Assembly (NCBI GenBank): GCA_027482985.1
Contig: JAIXVO010000795.1
Span: forward strand, 1 to 17,123
Reading direction: 5' to 3'
Source: Cyanobacteriota bacterium
GTDB lineage: Bacteria > Cyanobacteriota > Cyanobacteriia > Leptolyngbyales > Leptolyngbyaceae
Length of the DNA stretch: 17,123 nt
Part shown: in pieces, positions 8,048 through 14,332 of the stretch
Layout of the letters: each line of letters begins with the position of its first letter
Position numbering within the stretch: the first letter of the stretch is position 1
The notes under the pieces: model-generated
The model's database searches: none
What the model saw: only the letters and a program-made list of their open reading frames with translations
What the model was told of the DNA's origin: nothing
Translations under genes and position numbers: made by a program

Positions 8048-8608
8048 CTAATTTGCCTTTCTCCGACCTCGAGTGGTCGCTGGTTTCGCGGTGGCAGTAG
8101 TCGCGCGACGACGCTTCGCTACGGGTTCCTTAATCGTGGCTTCACTGGTGCTTTGAGCTTTGGCAGCAGTCGTTGATTTGGCGCGTCCACGTGGGGCTTT
8201 CGGGGGCTTCGGTGTGTCTTCCACAACCTTCGCCGCCGCGCCATTGGTCGCGACCACGTCTTTGCTAGGGGCAACTTCCGCCGCTGCGGTCTTGCGGGTG
8301 CGTCGTTGCACAGGTTTCGCCGCAGGTTGTTCCTTTAAACTCCGACGACGACCTGAAGGTACGTAATTTTTCAGGGTGAACGCACTAATGCGAATTCCCT
8401 GATCAGTGAGCATCGCCGCTAATTCCTGATAAGTATAACCTTTCGCCAGAGCACCTCGAACCGAGTCCCGCATCAGTTCAACTGCTTCCCTCAAGGACAA
8501 GTCTTCCTTGGGTTTTTCGGGCAAGGATTCCAAGAAGGCATTCGTATCTTTGATTGATGCTTGTTTGACTGCTGAAGCTTTGGAACGCTTGGTCGTTACT
8601 GCCGCCAT
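8048..8608 (-). CDS. Small basic protein: HTH-like N-terminus with Lys/Arg/Ala-rich tail
   Basis: I do not recognise a named family. From the ATG at 8608 (AAGGTG nine bases upstream) it has 186 residues. Residues 30-56 are helical and charged (SLREAVELMRDSVRGALAKG). Residues 57-83 (GYTYQELAAMLTDQGIRIS, then AFTLKNYVP) have the shape of a helix-turn-helix seen in small plasmid or chromosomal DNA-binding proteins, 'S/T-x-x-E-L-A-x-x-L-x-x-x-G-I-x-I-S'. From about 85 to the end the protein is disordered and rich in Lys, Arg, Ala, Thr and Pro, with basic clusters (SGRRRS, QRRTRK, AKRRRAT, RGRRKAN) recalling histone-H1-like tails. A DNA-binding, perhaps nucleoid-associated, role is inferred. The frame runs further upstream to 8728, but those 40 residues have no support. 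A LexA-like palindrome lies about 190 bases upstream. Confidence 0.7.
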   Translation of the reverse strand: MAAVTTKRSKASAVKQASIKDTNAFLESLPEKPKEDLSLREAVELMRDSVRGALAKGYTYQELAAMLTDQGIRISAFTLKNYVPSGRRRSLKEQPAAKPVQRRTRKTAAAEVAPSKDVVATNGAAAKVVEDTPKPPKAPRGRAKSTTAAKAQSTSEATIKEPVAKRRRATTATAKPATTRGRRKAN

Positions 8609-9187
8609 TTTTTTAGTCACCTTAGTAGTGAATTGTATGTCAATAATTTTATGCTTAAATTCTTGACTTGGATACAACTTTCTAACGCATTGACACCAAA
8701 GATACAAAATCAAATCTTGGAGACTCATTGAAGCAAGCCGCTGACTGAATAAAAGCCTGGTTTGAACCTGATTAAGACTGACTTAAATCTCAGCTTTTAA
8801 GTACAATTGTACTTAAGGCGATTCAAGTTTCAGGTTATCCCCAGGCTGACTCTCTGGTGCTGCTTGGGGACTTACTCTGACAAATGTTTGACTGAATCAG
8901 GTAAGCCACTCAGCGATAAACCGATCGCAGTTTGGGTGGCAGCGTTCAGATCAGTGCTTGAGGCGTGGTTCCCTTCGACCTCAGTTCAGCGATCGTCATC
9001 CGAATTAGTGCAATTTAATTTCTGAGGAAACTTTCATTTAGGCTGAATTAGGCTCTGTGCTTGTTTGATTGTCTCACAGCGATCGCCCGCTCCCCCCTTT
9101 TGCAGCTCAAGCATGGATGGGACTAAGAACAAAGCCGCGAAGCTTGCTATCCTGAGAAAGCTGCGATTCGCTTTCACGTTATTTCTG
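8609..9187. other. Long non-coding region upstream of rsmB
   Basis: No convincing gene is seen here. It contains the LexA-box-like palindrome (8797-8816) and a weak inverted repeat TCCCCA (8838-8843) / TGGGGA (8865-8870). A frame open on the plus strand from 8807 (TTG) to 9025 lacks an RBS and gives a peptide with no recognisable features. Depending on the true start of rsmB, the last 75 bases may be coding. Confidence 0.5.
8797..8816. promoter_or_regulatory. Perfect 20-bp palindrome fitting the cyanobacterial LexA box
   Basis: TTAAGTACAATTGTACTTAA reads the same on both strands. Its core AGTACAATTGTACT fits the published cyanobacterial LexA consensus RGTACNNNDGTWCB at every defined position. 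It lies about 190 bases before the minus-strand basic protein and about 300-370 before rsmB, so either, or neither, could be the target. Binding of LexA or another dimeric regulator is inferred. Confidence 0.6.
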
Positions 9188-10561
9188 GTGTCACTCTCTC
9201 CCCGTCAATTAGCCTTGCAGACACTGCGTGCTGTTCAGCATGGCGCATTTGCAGATGTTGCTTTGGATCAAGTCATCCGGCAGCAGGCTGTATCCGCCCT
9301 GGACAAACGCCTGTTGACTGAGTTGGTCTATGGCAGCATTCGCCGGCAACGCACCTTGGATGGGCTGATTGATCAGCTCGGCAAGAAAAAGAGTCATCAG
9401 CAACCACCCGATTTGCGATTAATTCTGCACCTGGGTTTGTATCAACTCCGGTATCTGAGCCAGATTCCAGTTTCAGCCGCCGTCAATACTACGGTCGAAC
9501 TCGCGAAACAAAATGGCTTTACCAATTTGGCGGGAGTCGTGAATGGGATGCTCCGGCAATATGTGCGACTCACGTCAGCATCCATGCCAACCGATGTAGC
9601 AGCAGAATTAGAGCCAATTTCGCCACTGATTTTGCCACCGGAGCTGCAGCCCCGGTTAGGCCTACTCCATAGTTATCCCGATTGGATTGTCGCGAACTGG
9701 CTGGATCAATTGGGCGAGGTGGAAACCGCACAGCTTTGTCACTGGATGAACCAGCCTCCCACGATCGATATTCGGGTGAATCCCTTACGCACCACCCTGG
9801 AGCAAGTCGAAATAGCCTTTCATGCGGCGGGCGTAACCACACAACGCCTGCCCGCCCTCCCCCAAGCCTTACGGTTACTGACATCACCTGGCAACATTCA
9901 AGCTCTGCCTGGGTTTCAGGAGGGCTGGTGGGTGGTGCAGGATGGCAGTGCGCAACTGGTGAGTTATTGTGTCGATCCGCAACCGGGTGAAACGGTGATT
10001 GATGCCTGTGCTGCACCGGGTGGTAAAACGACGCATTTAGCCGAGTTGATGGCGGATCAAGGCGTGGTGTGGGCTTGCGATAAAACGGCTTCCCGGTTGC
10101 AGAAGGTGGCACAAAATCGCGATCGCTTGCAGCTCCAGTCAATTCGCACGGTCACGGGAGATAGTCGCACCCTGACCCAATTTCACGAGCAGGGCGATCG
10201 TGTCTTGCTGGATGCGCCCTGTTCCGGTTTAGGCACTTTACATCGCCATGCCGATGCTCGCTGGCGACAAACACCTGACAGTGTGGCGCAGTTAGCTCAA
10301 TTGCAAACAGAATTGCTGGAAGCCGTTGCCACCTGGGTCAAACCGCAGGGCATTTTAGTGTATGCCACCTGCACGCTGCACCCAGCCGAAAACGAACAAC
10401 AAATCGATCGCTTTCTGCAAACCCATCCCGACTGGCAACTGTTGCCCCCGGAGCCCGATTCACCTGCCGCCTCTTTTGTGACTACTTCCGGCTGGTGCAA
10501 AGTCGTGCCGCATCAACATCACATGGATGGCTTTTTCATGGCGCGCTTGCAGAAGCCTTAG
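9188..10561 (+). CDS. rsmB: 16S rRNA (cytosine-C5)-methyltransferase RsmB (Sun/Fmu)
   Basis: This enzyme methylates C967 of 16S rRNA using S-adenosylmethionine. From the GTG at 9188 it has 457 residues: an N-terminal NusB-like domain (SPRQLALQTLRAVQHGAFADVALDQVI), then a Rossmann methyltransferase domain with SAM-binding DACAAPGGKTTHLAEL (from residue 272), motif IV DAPCSGLGTL (C345) and motif VI ATCTLHPAENE (C395, the predicted nucleophile). The start is uncertain: GTG at 9188 matches where the family normally begins (SPRQLA), while ATG at 9113 or TTG at 9065 would add 25-41 residues without homology or a better RBS. The gene stands alone after a long non-coding region. Confidence 0.93.
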   Translation: MSLSPRQLALQTLRAVQHGAFADVALDQVIRQQAVSALDKRLLTELVYGSIRRQRTLDGLIDQLGKKKSHQQPPDLRLILHLGLYQLRYLSQIPVSAAVNTTVELAKQNGFTNLAGVVNGMLRQYVRLTSASMPTDVAAELEPISPLILPPELQPRLGLLHSYPDWIVANWLDQLGEVETAQLCHWMNQPPTIDIRVNPLRTTLEQVEIAFHAAGVTTQRLPALPQALRLLTSPGNIQALPGFQEGWWVVQDGSAQLVSYCVDPQPGETVIDACAAPGGKTTHLAELMADQGVVWACDKTASRLQKVAQNRDRLQLQSIRTVTGDSRTLTQFHEQGDRVLLDAPCSGLGTLHRHADARWRQTPDSVAQLAQLQTELLEAVATWVKPQGILVYATCTLHPAENEQQIDRFLQTHPDWQLLPPEPDSPAASFVTTSGWCKVVPHQHHMDGFFMARLQKP

Positions 10562-10586
10562 CCATCGAGCCATCCACGGTTTCTGC

Positions 10587-10752
10587 CCAAATTTTGGGCG
10601 TTGCTGAATAGCGGTATGAATTGCCCTCATCCCTAACCCTTCTCCCCAGGGAGAAGGGAGCAAGAGATCTTGTCCCCTCTCCTTCTGGGAGAGGGCTAGG
10701 GTGAGGGTGGGTCGGATGGCTTCATTCCCGAATTCAGCAGCGCCAAATTTGG
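10587..10752. mobile_element. MITE-like palindromic element
   Basis: The 23 bases at 10587-10609 (CCAAATTTTGGGCGTTGCTG...) and the 21 bases at 10732-10752 are imperfect inverted repeats: apart from a two-base gap, 20 of 21 positions match. Homology continues inward: GGTATGAA faces a GGAATGAA complement, and the CCCTCATCCCTAACCC arm (from 10624) faces GGGCTAGGGTGAGGG (to 10707). The whole ~166 bp could fold into one long hairpin. No ORF inside encodes a transposase. The CCCTAACCC/GGGAGAGGG core resembles palindromic repeats common in cyanobacteria. It lies just after rsmB, so it may also serve as its terminator. Confidence 0.65.
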
Positions 10753-10858
10753 AGTTGGAGCGCCCCAATCCCTAAAACTTATGTCGTTTTTTCTCGTTTA
10801 GGAAGAGTCTGACTTACTGTTAACGGTAACCACGTGTTGAAATGCAGAGGGTGACACG

Positions 10859-11284
10859 ATGACCACAGCCAGTACAGAAACCAAAACATTGGTCAAGATT
10901 TTGATTGGAACCGCCTGGATTGATGGCAAAATTCAACCGGAAGAGCGGGAATATCTCCATCGCGTTGCGAAAGAGAAGGGGGTTGCCGATGAACCCGATG
11001 TCCAACCGTATTTGTATGAGTTTCGTCCAGTGCCGCCAGCGGAATGCTACGAGTGGGTCAAACAATATTTGGGCGATCGCCCGTCCGCCGAAGCCTGTCA
11101 GCAATTACTCGAAGCCATTAGTGGCTTAATTTACAGCGATGGCACTGTGGCGACGGAAGAAGCCAAACTGTTGACCGAAGTACAAATGCTCGATCCCACG
11201 AACGACAGTGGCGAACCTGCCAGCAATGCTGTCATGAAAGCTATCCGTGAACTGTATCAAAGTTGGATCGCCAAATTGGAATAA
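10859..11284 (+). CDS. TerB-like (tellurite resistance TerB fold) protein
   Basis: A 141-residue soluble, helical protein resembling the TerB/DjlA-N fold: KTLVKILIGTAWIDGKIQP, with EEREYLHRVAKEKG, in the first half and LLEAISGLIYSDGTVATEEA in the second. Both halves carry the Asp-Gly + Glu pattern ('aDGki...EE', residues 22-30 and again about 95-102) thought to bind metal in this family. ATG at 10859 follows GAGGGTG at good spacing. TerB-like proteins are linked to stress and membrane processes, but cyanobacterial members have no established role and tellurite resistance should not be assumed: no other ter gene is in the window. Convergent with psb35. Confidence 0.72.
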   Translation: MTTASTETKTLVKILIGTAWIDGKIQPEEREYLHRVAKEKGVADEPDVQPYLYEFRPVPPAECYEWVKQYLGDRPSAEACQQLLEAISGLIYSDGTVATEEAKLLTEVQMLDPTNDSGEPASNAVMKAIRELYQSWIAKLE

Positions 11285-11289
11285 ACCAA

Positions 11290-11330
11290 ATCAGGTGCAG
11301 GAGAACAACTTACCCCTCCCCGCACCTGAT
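11290..11330 (-). terminator. Terminator hairpin between TerB-like gene and psb35
   Basis: ATCAGGTGC (11290-11298) pairs perfectly with GCACCTGAT (11322-11330), and inside GGAG can pair with CTCC. On the minus strand it is followed by TTTGGTTTATT, so it best serves psb35. On the plus strand there is no T-tract, but the hairpin follows the TerB-like stop codon by six bases and may act both ways. Confidence 0.62.
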
Positions 11331-11359
11331 GGTAACGTTGGGCGATCGCTCGCTGGACT

Positions 11360-11575
11360 TTAAACCCCAGGATTTTCGGATTCTGGCACTTCGGGCACGA
11401 TATCCGGGCGCGAAGCATCTTCCCAACCCACCGGACGCTTCGAGTTATACCAGGCGATCGAGCCGATCGTCACAGCGGCCACAAATCCGGCAACATAGAC
11501 CGCAGTAAACCAGACAGGGAATTGCCCCCCTTGTTTGGCTGGAACTTCCATTAATAAATTGAATAGGGGATACAT
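11360..11575 (-). CDS. psb35: Probable photosystem II assembly protein Psb35
   Basis: A 71-residue single-helix membrane protein: short N-terminus (MYPLFNLLMEVPAKQGGQFP), one membrane helix (VWFTAVYVAGFVAAVTIG) and the motif SIAWYNSKRPVGWE, then an acidic-proline tail (IVPEVPESE). I recognise this as the Psb35 (Ssl2148) type, which in Synechocystis stabilises the CP47 assembly module together with high-light-inducible proteins. That matches the Hlip gene in the same window, though they are about 8 kb apart. I chose the ATG at 11575 because AAAGGAG lies eight bases upstream; the GTG two codons earlier would leave the RBS too close. Identification is by recall of the motif, not by search. Confidence 0.72.
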   Translation of the reverse strand: MYPLFNLLMEVPAKQGGQFPVWFTAVYVAGFVAAVTIGSIAWYNSKRPVGWEDASRPDIVPEVPESENPGV

Positions 11576-11703
11576 GAGCACAACTCCTTTGATCTTATCA
11601 ATTCCGTTGAATTCTTAATAGAATACAAACTTGAGTATACCAAGCTATCCCCTAAGAGTCTGATTGTTCTCTCTATCTGGAGAAAGGAAAGGGGGAGAAG
11701 GTA

Positions 11704-11724
11704 GGAGTCAGGAGTCAGGAGTCA
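11704..11724. repeat. Heptamer tandem repeat (GGAGTCA)x3
   Basis: Three exact copies of GGAGTCA run at 11704-11724, followed by the partial GGAGGA. Such short tandemly repeated heptamers (STRR type) are frequent in intergenic DNA of filamentous cyanobacteria. The purine-rich context continues to about 11770. Confidence 0.85.
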
Positions 11725-11779
11725 GGAGGAGAGGAAGCGGCATGAGAGGAAGGGAGAGGAAGGGACGGGAACGGTAGGC

Positions 11780-11868
11780 GCAGGTTTCGCCACAGTCTTA
11801 GGTAAAAATCAATGATGCTGTGCCTAAACCTGCCCTGCCAGAGACTTTCGGTTTCTAAAAATAGTCTC
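11780..11868. other. Foldable block, candidate structured RNA or dispersed repeat
   Basis: GCAGGTTT (11780-11787) pairs with AAACCTGC (11826-11833); three bases further in, CACAG (11791-11795) pairs with CTGTG (11818-11822), leaving a 22-base loop. Eight bases after this comes a second hairpin, GAGACT (11841-11846) with AGTCTC (11863-11868). No coding sequence is supported. It could be a small RNA, a mobile-element remnant or a repeat; the strand is undecided. Confidence 0.4.
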
Positions 11869-11920
11869 AATTGCCTGTGTTATCAATGTCCAACTGACTG
11901 GATCGGTAAAACTGACTTGG

Positions 11921-11949
11921 TTGACGGTTATCCTGGGTATCGCTAAGAT
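11921..11949 (+). promoter_or_regulatory. Strong sigma70-type promoter ahead of the Leu-rich mini-ORF
   Basis: TTGACG (11921-11926) and TAAGAT (11944-11949) are separated by exactly 17 bases, one of the best -35/-10 pairs in the window. The predicted start near 11956 lies about 20 bases before the GTG of the leucine-rich mini-ORF and about 600 before leuA. Confidence 0.65.
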
Positions 11950-11975
11950 AAAACCTAGTCATTCTGTGAGACATT

Positions 11976-12050
11976 GTGAGTCAACAGCTTTCACTTCAAT
12001 TTGTGACTAACTTGCGGCTAGAACTGCTGCTGCGCCTGGGGCGCAAATAA
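11976..12050 (+). CDS. Putative leucine-rich leader peptide (24 codons)
   Basis: GTG at 11976 opens a 24-residue frame ending at TAA (12048-12050). It encodes eight leucines, six of them in residues 13-21 (NLRLELLLRLGRK tail), including three CTG in a row. An in-frame stop at 11967 prevents a longer form. The RBS is weak (GAG about six bases upstream). It follows a good promoter closely and its last codons build a hairpin followed by T residues, the arrangement of amino-acid attenuator leaders such as enterobacterial leuL. The next annotated gene on this strand is leuA, about 500 bases on. Translation and regulation are inferred; no homologue is recognised. Confidence 0.5.
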   Translation: MSQQLSLQFVTNLRLELLLRLGRK

Positions 12051-12056
12051 TTTTTT
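12031..12056 (+). terminator. Attenuator-like hairpin at the end of the leader ORF
   Basis: TGCGCC (12031-12036) pairs with GGCGCA (12040-12045) around TGG; AATAA and six T (12051-12056) follow. The five-base spacer before the T run makes it a weaker terminator than usual. An alternative stem, TTGCG (12012-12016) with CGCAA (12042-12046), would compete with it, so ribosome position over the Leu codons could change the fold. Confidence 0.5.
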
Positions 12057-12090
12057 ATTCACTTTTATTGGGTTTTGGAAGGATGGCAGG

Positions 12091-12119
12091 TTGACGCAAG
12101 CTGTCAATATCATCCTAAT
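12091..12119 (+). promoter_or_regulatory. Second candidate promoter upstream of leuA
   Basis: TTGACG (12091-12096) and CCTAAT (12114-12119) are 17 bases apart. The -10 box matches only four of six consensus bases. If used, transcription would start after the hairpin at 12031-12056 and bypass the first leader. Confidence 0.35.
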
Positions 12120-12223
12120 GATTGCGTTTTGTCAAACACTGATGTTTGCGGATCTACTGCCTGATGGGGGCGATCGCGCAATGCCGTCAGAACCCCCAAT
12201 GACCTAACATCGCTCTACCGTAG

Positions 12224-12250
12224 GTTGGGTTGAACACCGTGAAACCCAAC
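12224..12250. repeat. Palindromic GTTGGGTT...AACCCAAC repeat
   Basis: GTTGGGTT (12224-12231) and AACCCAAC (12243-12250) form an 8-bp stem around an 11-base loop. Sequences of the type TAGGTTGGGTTGAAC...GTGAAACCCAAC are widely dispersed in cyanobacterial intergenic DNA, so this is probably an inserted short repeat. Confidence 0.65.
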
Positions 12251-12293
12251 ACCAATCAAGTTGTGTTGAGGTCGCCGATCGCTTATCCAACCG

Positions 12294-12326
12294 CTGACAG
12301 CATCGGCCTTTCAGCAGTGCTGTCAG
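12294..12326 (+). other. Perfect 9-bp hairpin in the leuA leader
   Basis: CTGACAGCA (12294-12302) pairs perfectly with TGCTGTCAG (12318-12326), leaving a 15-base loop. It lies 85 bases before the second leader ORF. There is no T-tract behind it, so it is a structural or regulatory candidate, not a terminator. Confidence 0.45.
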
Positions 12327-12410
12327 GCAATTAGGGCAACCCCTGGACAACTATCAAACTGATCCAGTTCTGACTGGGCATTCCACTTATTCCAATTCGA
12401 GGAACTTCTC

Positions 12411-12563
12411 ATGCACCTACAACTTCTGCCTGGGTCTGGACTGCGACTGTGGGGGGATTGTCAGGCTTGGTGCGGATGGCACCCTGGCAATCCCGCATCT
12501 GCAAACTGCGCTGCCGTCCCTGCCCACATTCATCGAACTCAAAGGAACTGTCGATCATGTTGA
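12411..12563 (+). CDS. Putative second leader ORF (50 codons) overlapping the leuA start
   Basis: ATG at 12411 has an excellent RBS (GAGGAA, six bases upstream). The frame runs 50 codons to a TGA at 12561-12563, and ATGTTGA shows that the leuA ATG (12557) overlaps the stop, the usual layout of translational coupling. The peptide begins [14 protein letters not shown], with five leucines in 13 residues, then continues with [17 protein letters not shown] and five cysteines in all. The early leucines suit a leucine-sensing leader; the longer Cys/Trp part has no known meaning. I recognise no named family. That it is translated is inferred from the RBS and the overlap. Confidence 0.55.
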   Translation: MHLQLLPGSGLRLWGDCQAWCGWHPGNPASANCAAVPAHIHRTQRNCRSC

Positions 12564-14257
12564 AATTTCCAGCGACCAAATATCGTCCTGTGGCCCCGGT
12601 AGATTTACCCGATCGCACCTGGGTCAATCGTACCCTCACCCAACCCCCCCTCTGGCTCAGTACCGATTTACGCGATGGCAATCAAGCGCTGATTGAACCG
12701 ATGCGGATGGCCCAGAAGCTCCGCATGTTTCAAATGCTGGTGCAGATTGGGTTTAAAGAAATTGAAGTGGCATTTCCAGCGGCTTCGCAAACTGAATTTG
12801 ACTTTGTGCGCCAGTTGATTGAGCAGGATTTGATTCCGGCGGATGTGACGATCCAAGTCTTAACTCAGGCACGGGCAGATTTAATTCGGCGCACGTTTGA
12901 GTCGTTGCGGGGCGTGAGGCAGGCGATCGTGCATGTCTACAATGCTACGTCGCCCGTGTTTCGACGGGTGGTGTTTGGTCGCGATCGCCTGGGCACTATT
13001 GATCTCGCTGTGCAGGCGGCTACCTTAATGCAAACTCTGGCAGACGAGCAACCGGAAACGCAGTGGCGCTTTCAATACTCACCCGAAACCTTTACTGCCA
13101 CCGAATTAGACTTTGCCAAAGACATTTGTAATGCGGTGTTGGCTGTGTGGCAACCCACTCAAGCCGCGCCTGCAATCATCAATTTGCCCGCGACAGTGGA
13201 AGTCTCGACCCCCAATGTCTATGCTGATCAGGTGGAATGGATGCACCGCCATTTGGCCCAGCGCGATCGCTTGATTTTGAGTGTGCATCCGCATAACGAT
13301 CGCGGGTGTGGGATTGCGGCGGCGGAATTGGCGCAACTGGCAGGAGCCGATCGCGTGGAAGGCTGTTTGTTTGGCAACGGGGAACGGACGGGCAACGTAG
13401 ATTTAGTCACGCTGGCACTCAATTTATATACGCAGGGCATTCATCCGGGACTGGATTTTGCCCAGATCAACGACATTGCCAGAACGGTGGAAGATTGCAC
13501 CCAGTTGCCGATTCACCCGCGTCATCCCTATGTCGGCGATCTCGTCTTCACCGCGTTTTCCGGCTCTCACCAGGATGCGATCAAGAAAGGCTTCGCCGCT
13601 CAAGCTCCGGATGCGTTGTGGGAAGTTCCCTACTTGCCGTTAGATCCGTTGGATGTGGGACGATCCTATGCTTCCGTCGTGCGGGTGAATAGTCAGTCGG
13701 GCAAAGGGGGCATTGCTTTCTTGCTGGAGCAGGAGTGTGGGCTGGTGTTGCCACGTCGCTTACAGATTGAGTTCAGTCAAATTGTTCAGGAAGTGATGGA
13801 TGCGACGGGGGCGGAAATGACTGCGACTGAGTTGTGGCAGTTATTTACCCAAGCTTATTTACAGCCAGCAACGCCCTTGAAGTACGTGTCGCATCACAGT
13901 TCGGAGTTACCAGAGACCCAGGCGATCGCCGTCCAGTTGCAATTGTCCGACCAACTTATCACTTTGACTGGACACGGCAATGGCCCGATTGATGCCTTCA
14001 TCAATGCCTTGAATTGGGACTTGCGGATTCACCACTATGAGGAGCGATCGCTGAGCCAGGGCAGCACTGCGCAAGCCGTCGCCTGTCTGGAAATTGCCGC
14101 CGATTGGATGCCTACTGCCGGATATGGGGTCGGGATTCACACCAACATTGTCACCGCTTCTTTGTTGGCGATCTTGAGTGCCCTCAATCGTCACTGGTCA
14201 CAATTGGATGCAGCCACGGCCACCCGCTTACTGCAACGACTTGCAACAGTTGATTAA
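12557..14257 (+). CDS. leuA: 2-isopropylmalate synthase, long (type 2) form
   Basis: LeuA condenses acetyl-CoA with 2-oxoisovalerate, the first committed step of leucine synthesis. From ATG at 12557 (AAGGA ten bases upstream) it has 566 residues. The TIM-barrel catalytic part shows [11 protein letters not shown] (35-45, metal-binding Asp40), the metal ligands in HPHNDRG (244-250), the [10 protein letters not shown] loop (271-280) and [14 protein letters not shown] (333-346). The C-terminal domain (about 440-566) carries [12 protein letters not shown] (474-485), typical of the leucine-binding regulatory domain. The N-terminus ([19 protein letters not shown]) and the length match the Mycobacterium-like type 2, not the shorter E. 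coli type. Some cyanobacteria also carry a type 1 enzyme; whether this genome does is not visible. Two upstream Leu-rich ORFs suggest leucine-dependent control. Confidence 0.95.
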   Translation: MLKFPATKYRPVAPVDLPDRTWVNRTLTQPPLWLSTDLRDGNQALIEPMRMAQKLRMFQMLVQIGFKEIEVAFPAASQTEFDFVRQLIEQDLIPADVTIQVLTQARADLIRRTFESLRGVRQAIVHVYNATSPVFRRVVFGRDRLGTIDLAVQAATLMQTLADEQPETQWRFQYSPETFTATELDFAKDICNAVLAVWQPTQAAPAIINLPATVEVSTPNVYADQVEWMHRHLAQRDRLILSVHPHNDRGCGIAAAELAQLAGADRVEGCLFGNGERTGNVDLVTLALNLYTQGIHPGLDFAQINDIARTVEDCTQLPIHPRHPYVGDLVFTAFSGSHQDAIKKGFAAQAPDALWEVPYLPLDPLDVGRSYASVVRVNSQSGKGGIAFLLEQECGLVLPRRLQIEFSQIVQEVMDATGAEMTATELWQLFTQAYLQPATPLKYVSHHSSELPETQAIAVQLQLSDQLITLTGHGNGPIDAFINALNWDLRIHHYEERSLSQGSTAQAVACLEIAADWMPTAGYGVGIHTNIVTASLLAILSALNRHWSQLDAATATRLLQRLATVD

Positions 14258-14265
14258 ATTCTGCG

Positions 14266-14298
14266 AGGAGGGTGGGAATGCCACGCTGCCCTCCTTTT
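14266..14298 (+). terminator. Intrinsic terminator after leuA
   Basis: AGGAGGG (14266-14272) pairs with CCCTCCT (14289-14295), with further GTGG/CCAC pairing inside, and the stem runs into TTTT (14295-14298). It begins nine bases after the leuA stop and should end that transcript before the next gene. Confidence 0.72.
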
Positions 14299-14332
14299 AT
14301 GATGGAACACACCGATTTCAGCCAATTGTGTC

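Noticed and set aside
8807..9025. 72-codon plus-strand frame starting at TTG inside the LexA-like palindrome
   Set aside because: No RBS, a rare start codon overlapping the palindrome, and a peptide without domain or signal features.
9570..10142. 190-codon minus-strand frame
   Set aside because: It is antisense to the conserved methyltransferase domain of RsmB and its composition is typical of a shadow frame.
11812..11946. Short plus-strand frame between the foldable block and the leader promoter
   Set aside because: No RBS, overlaps strong inverted repeats, and the Cys-rich composition looks random.
12449..12556. In-frame N-terminal extension of LeuA
   Set aside because: The family begins near FPATKYRP, the ATG at 12557 has an AAGGA site, and the extension overlaps the better supported leader ORF.
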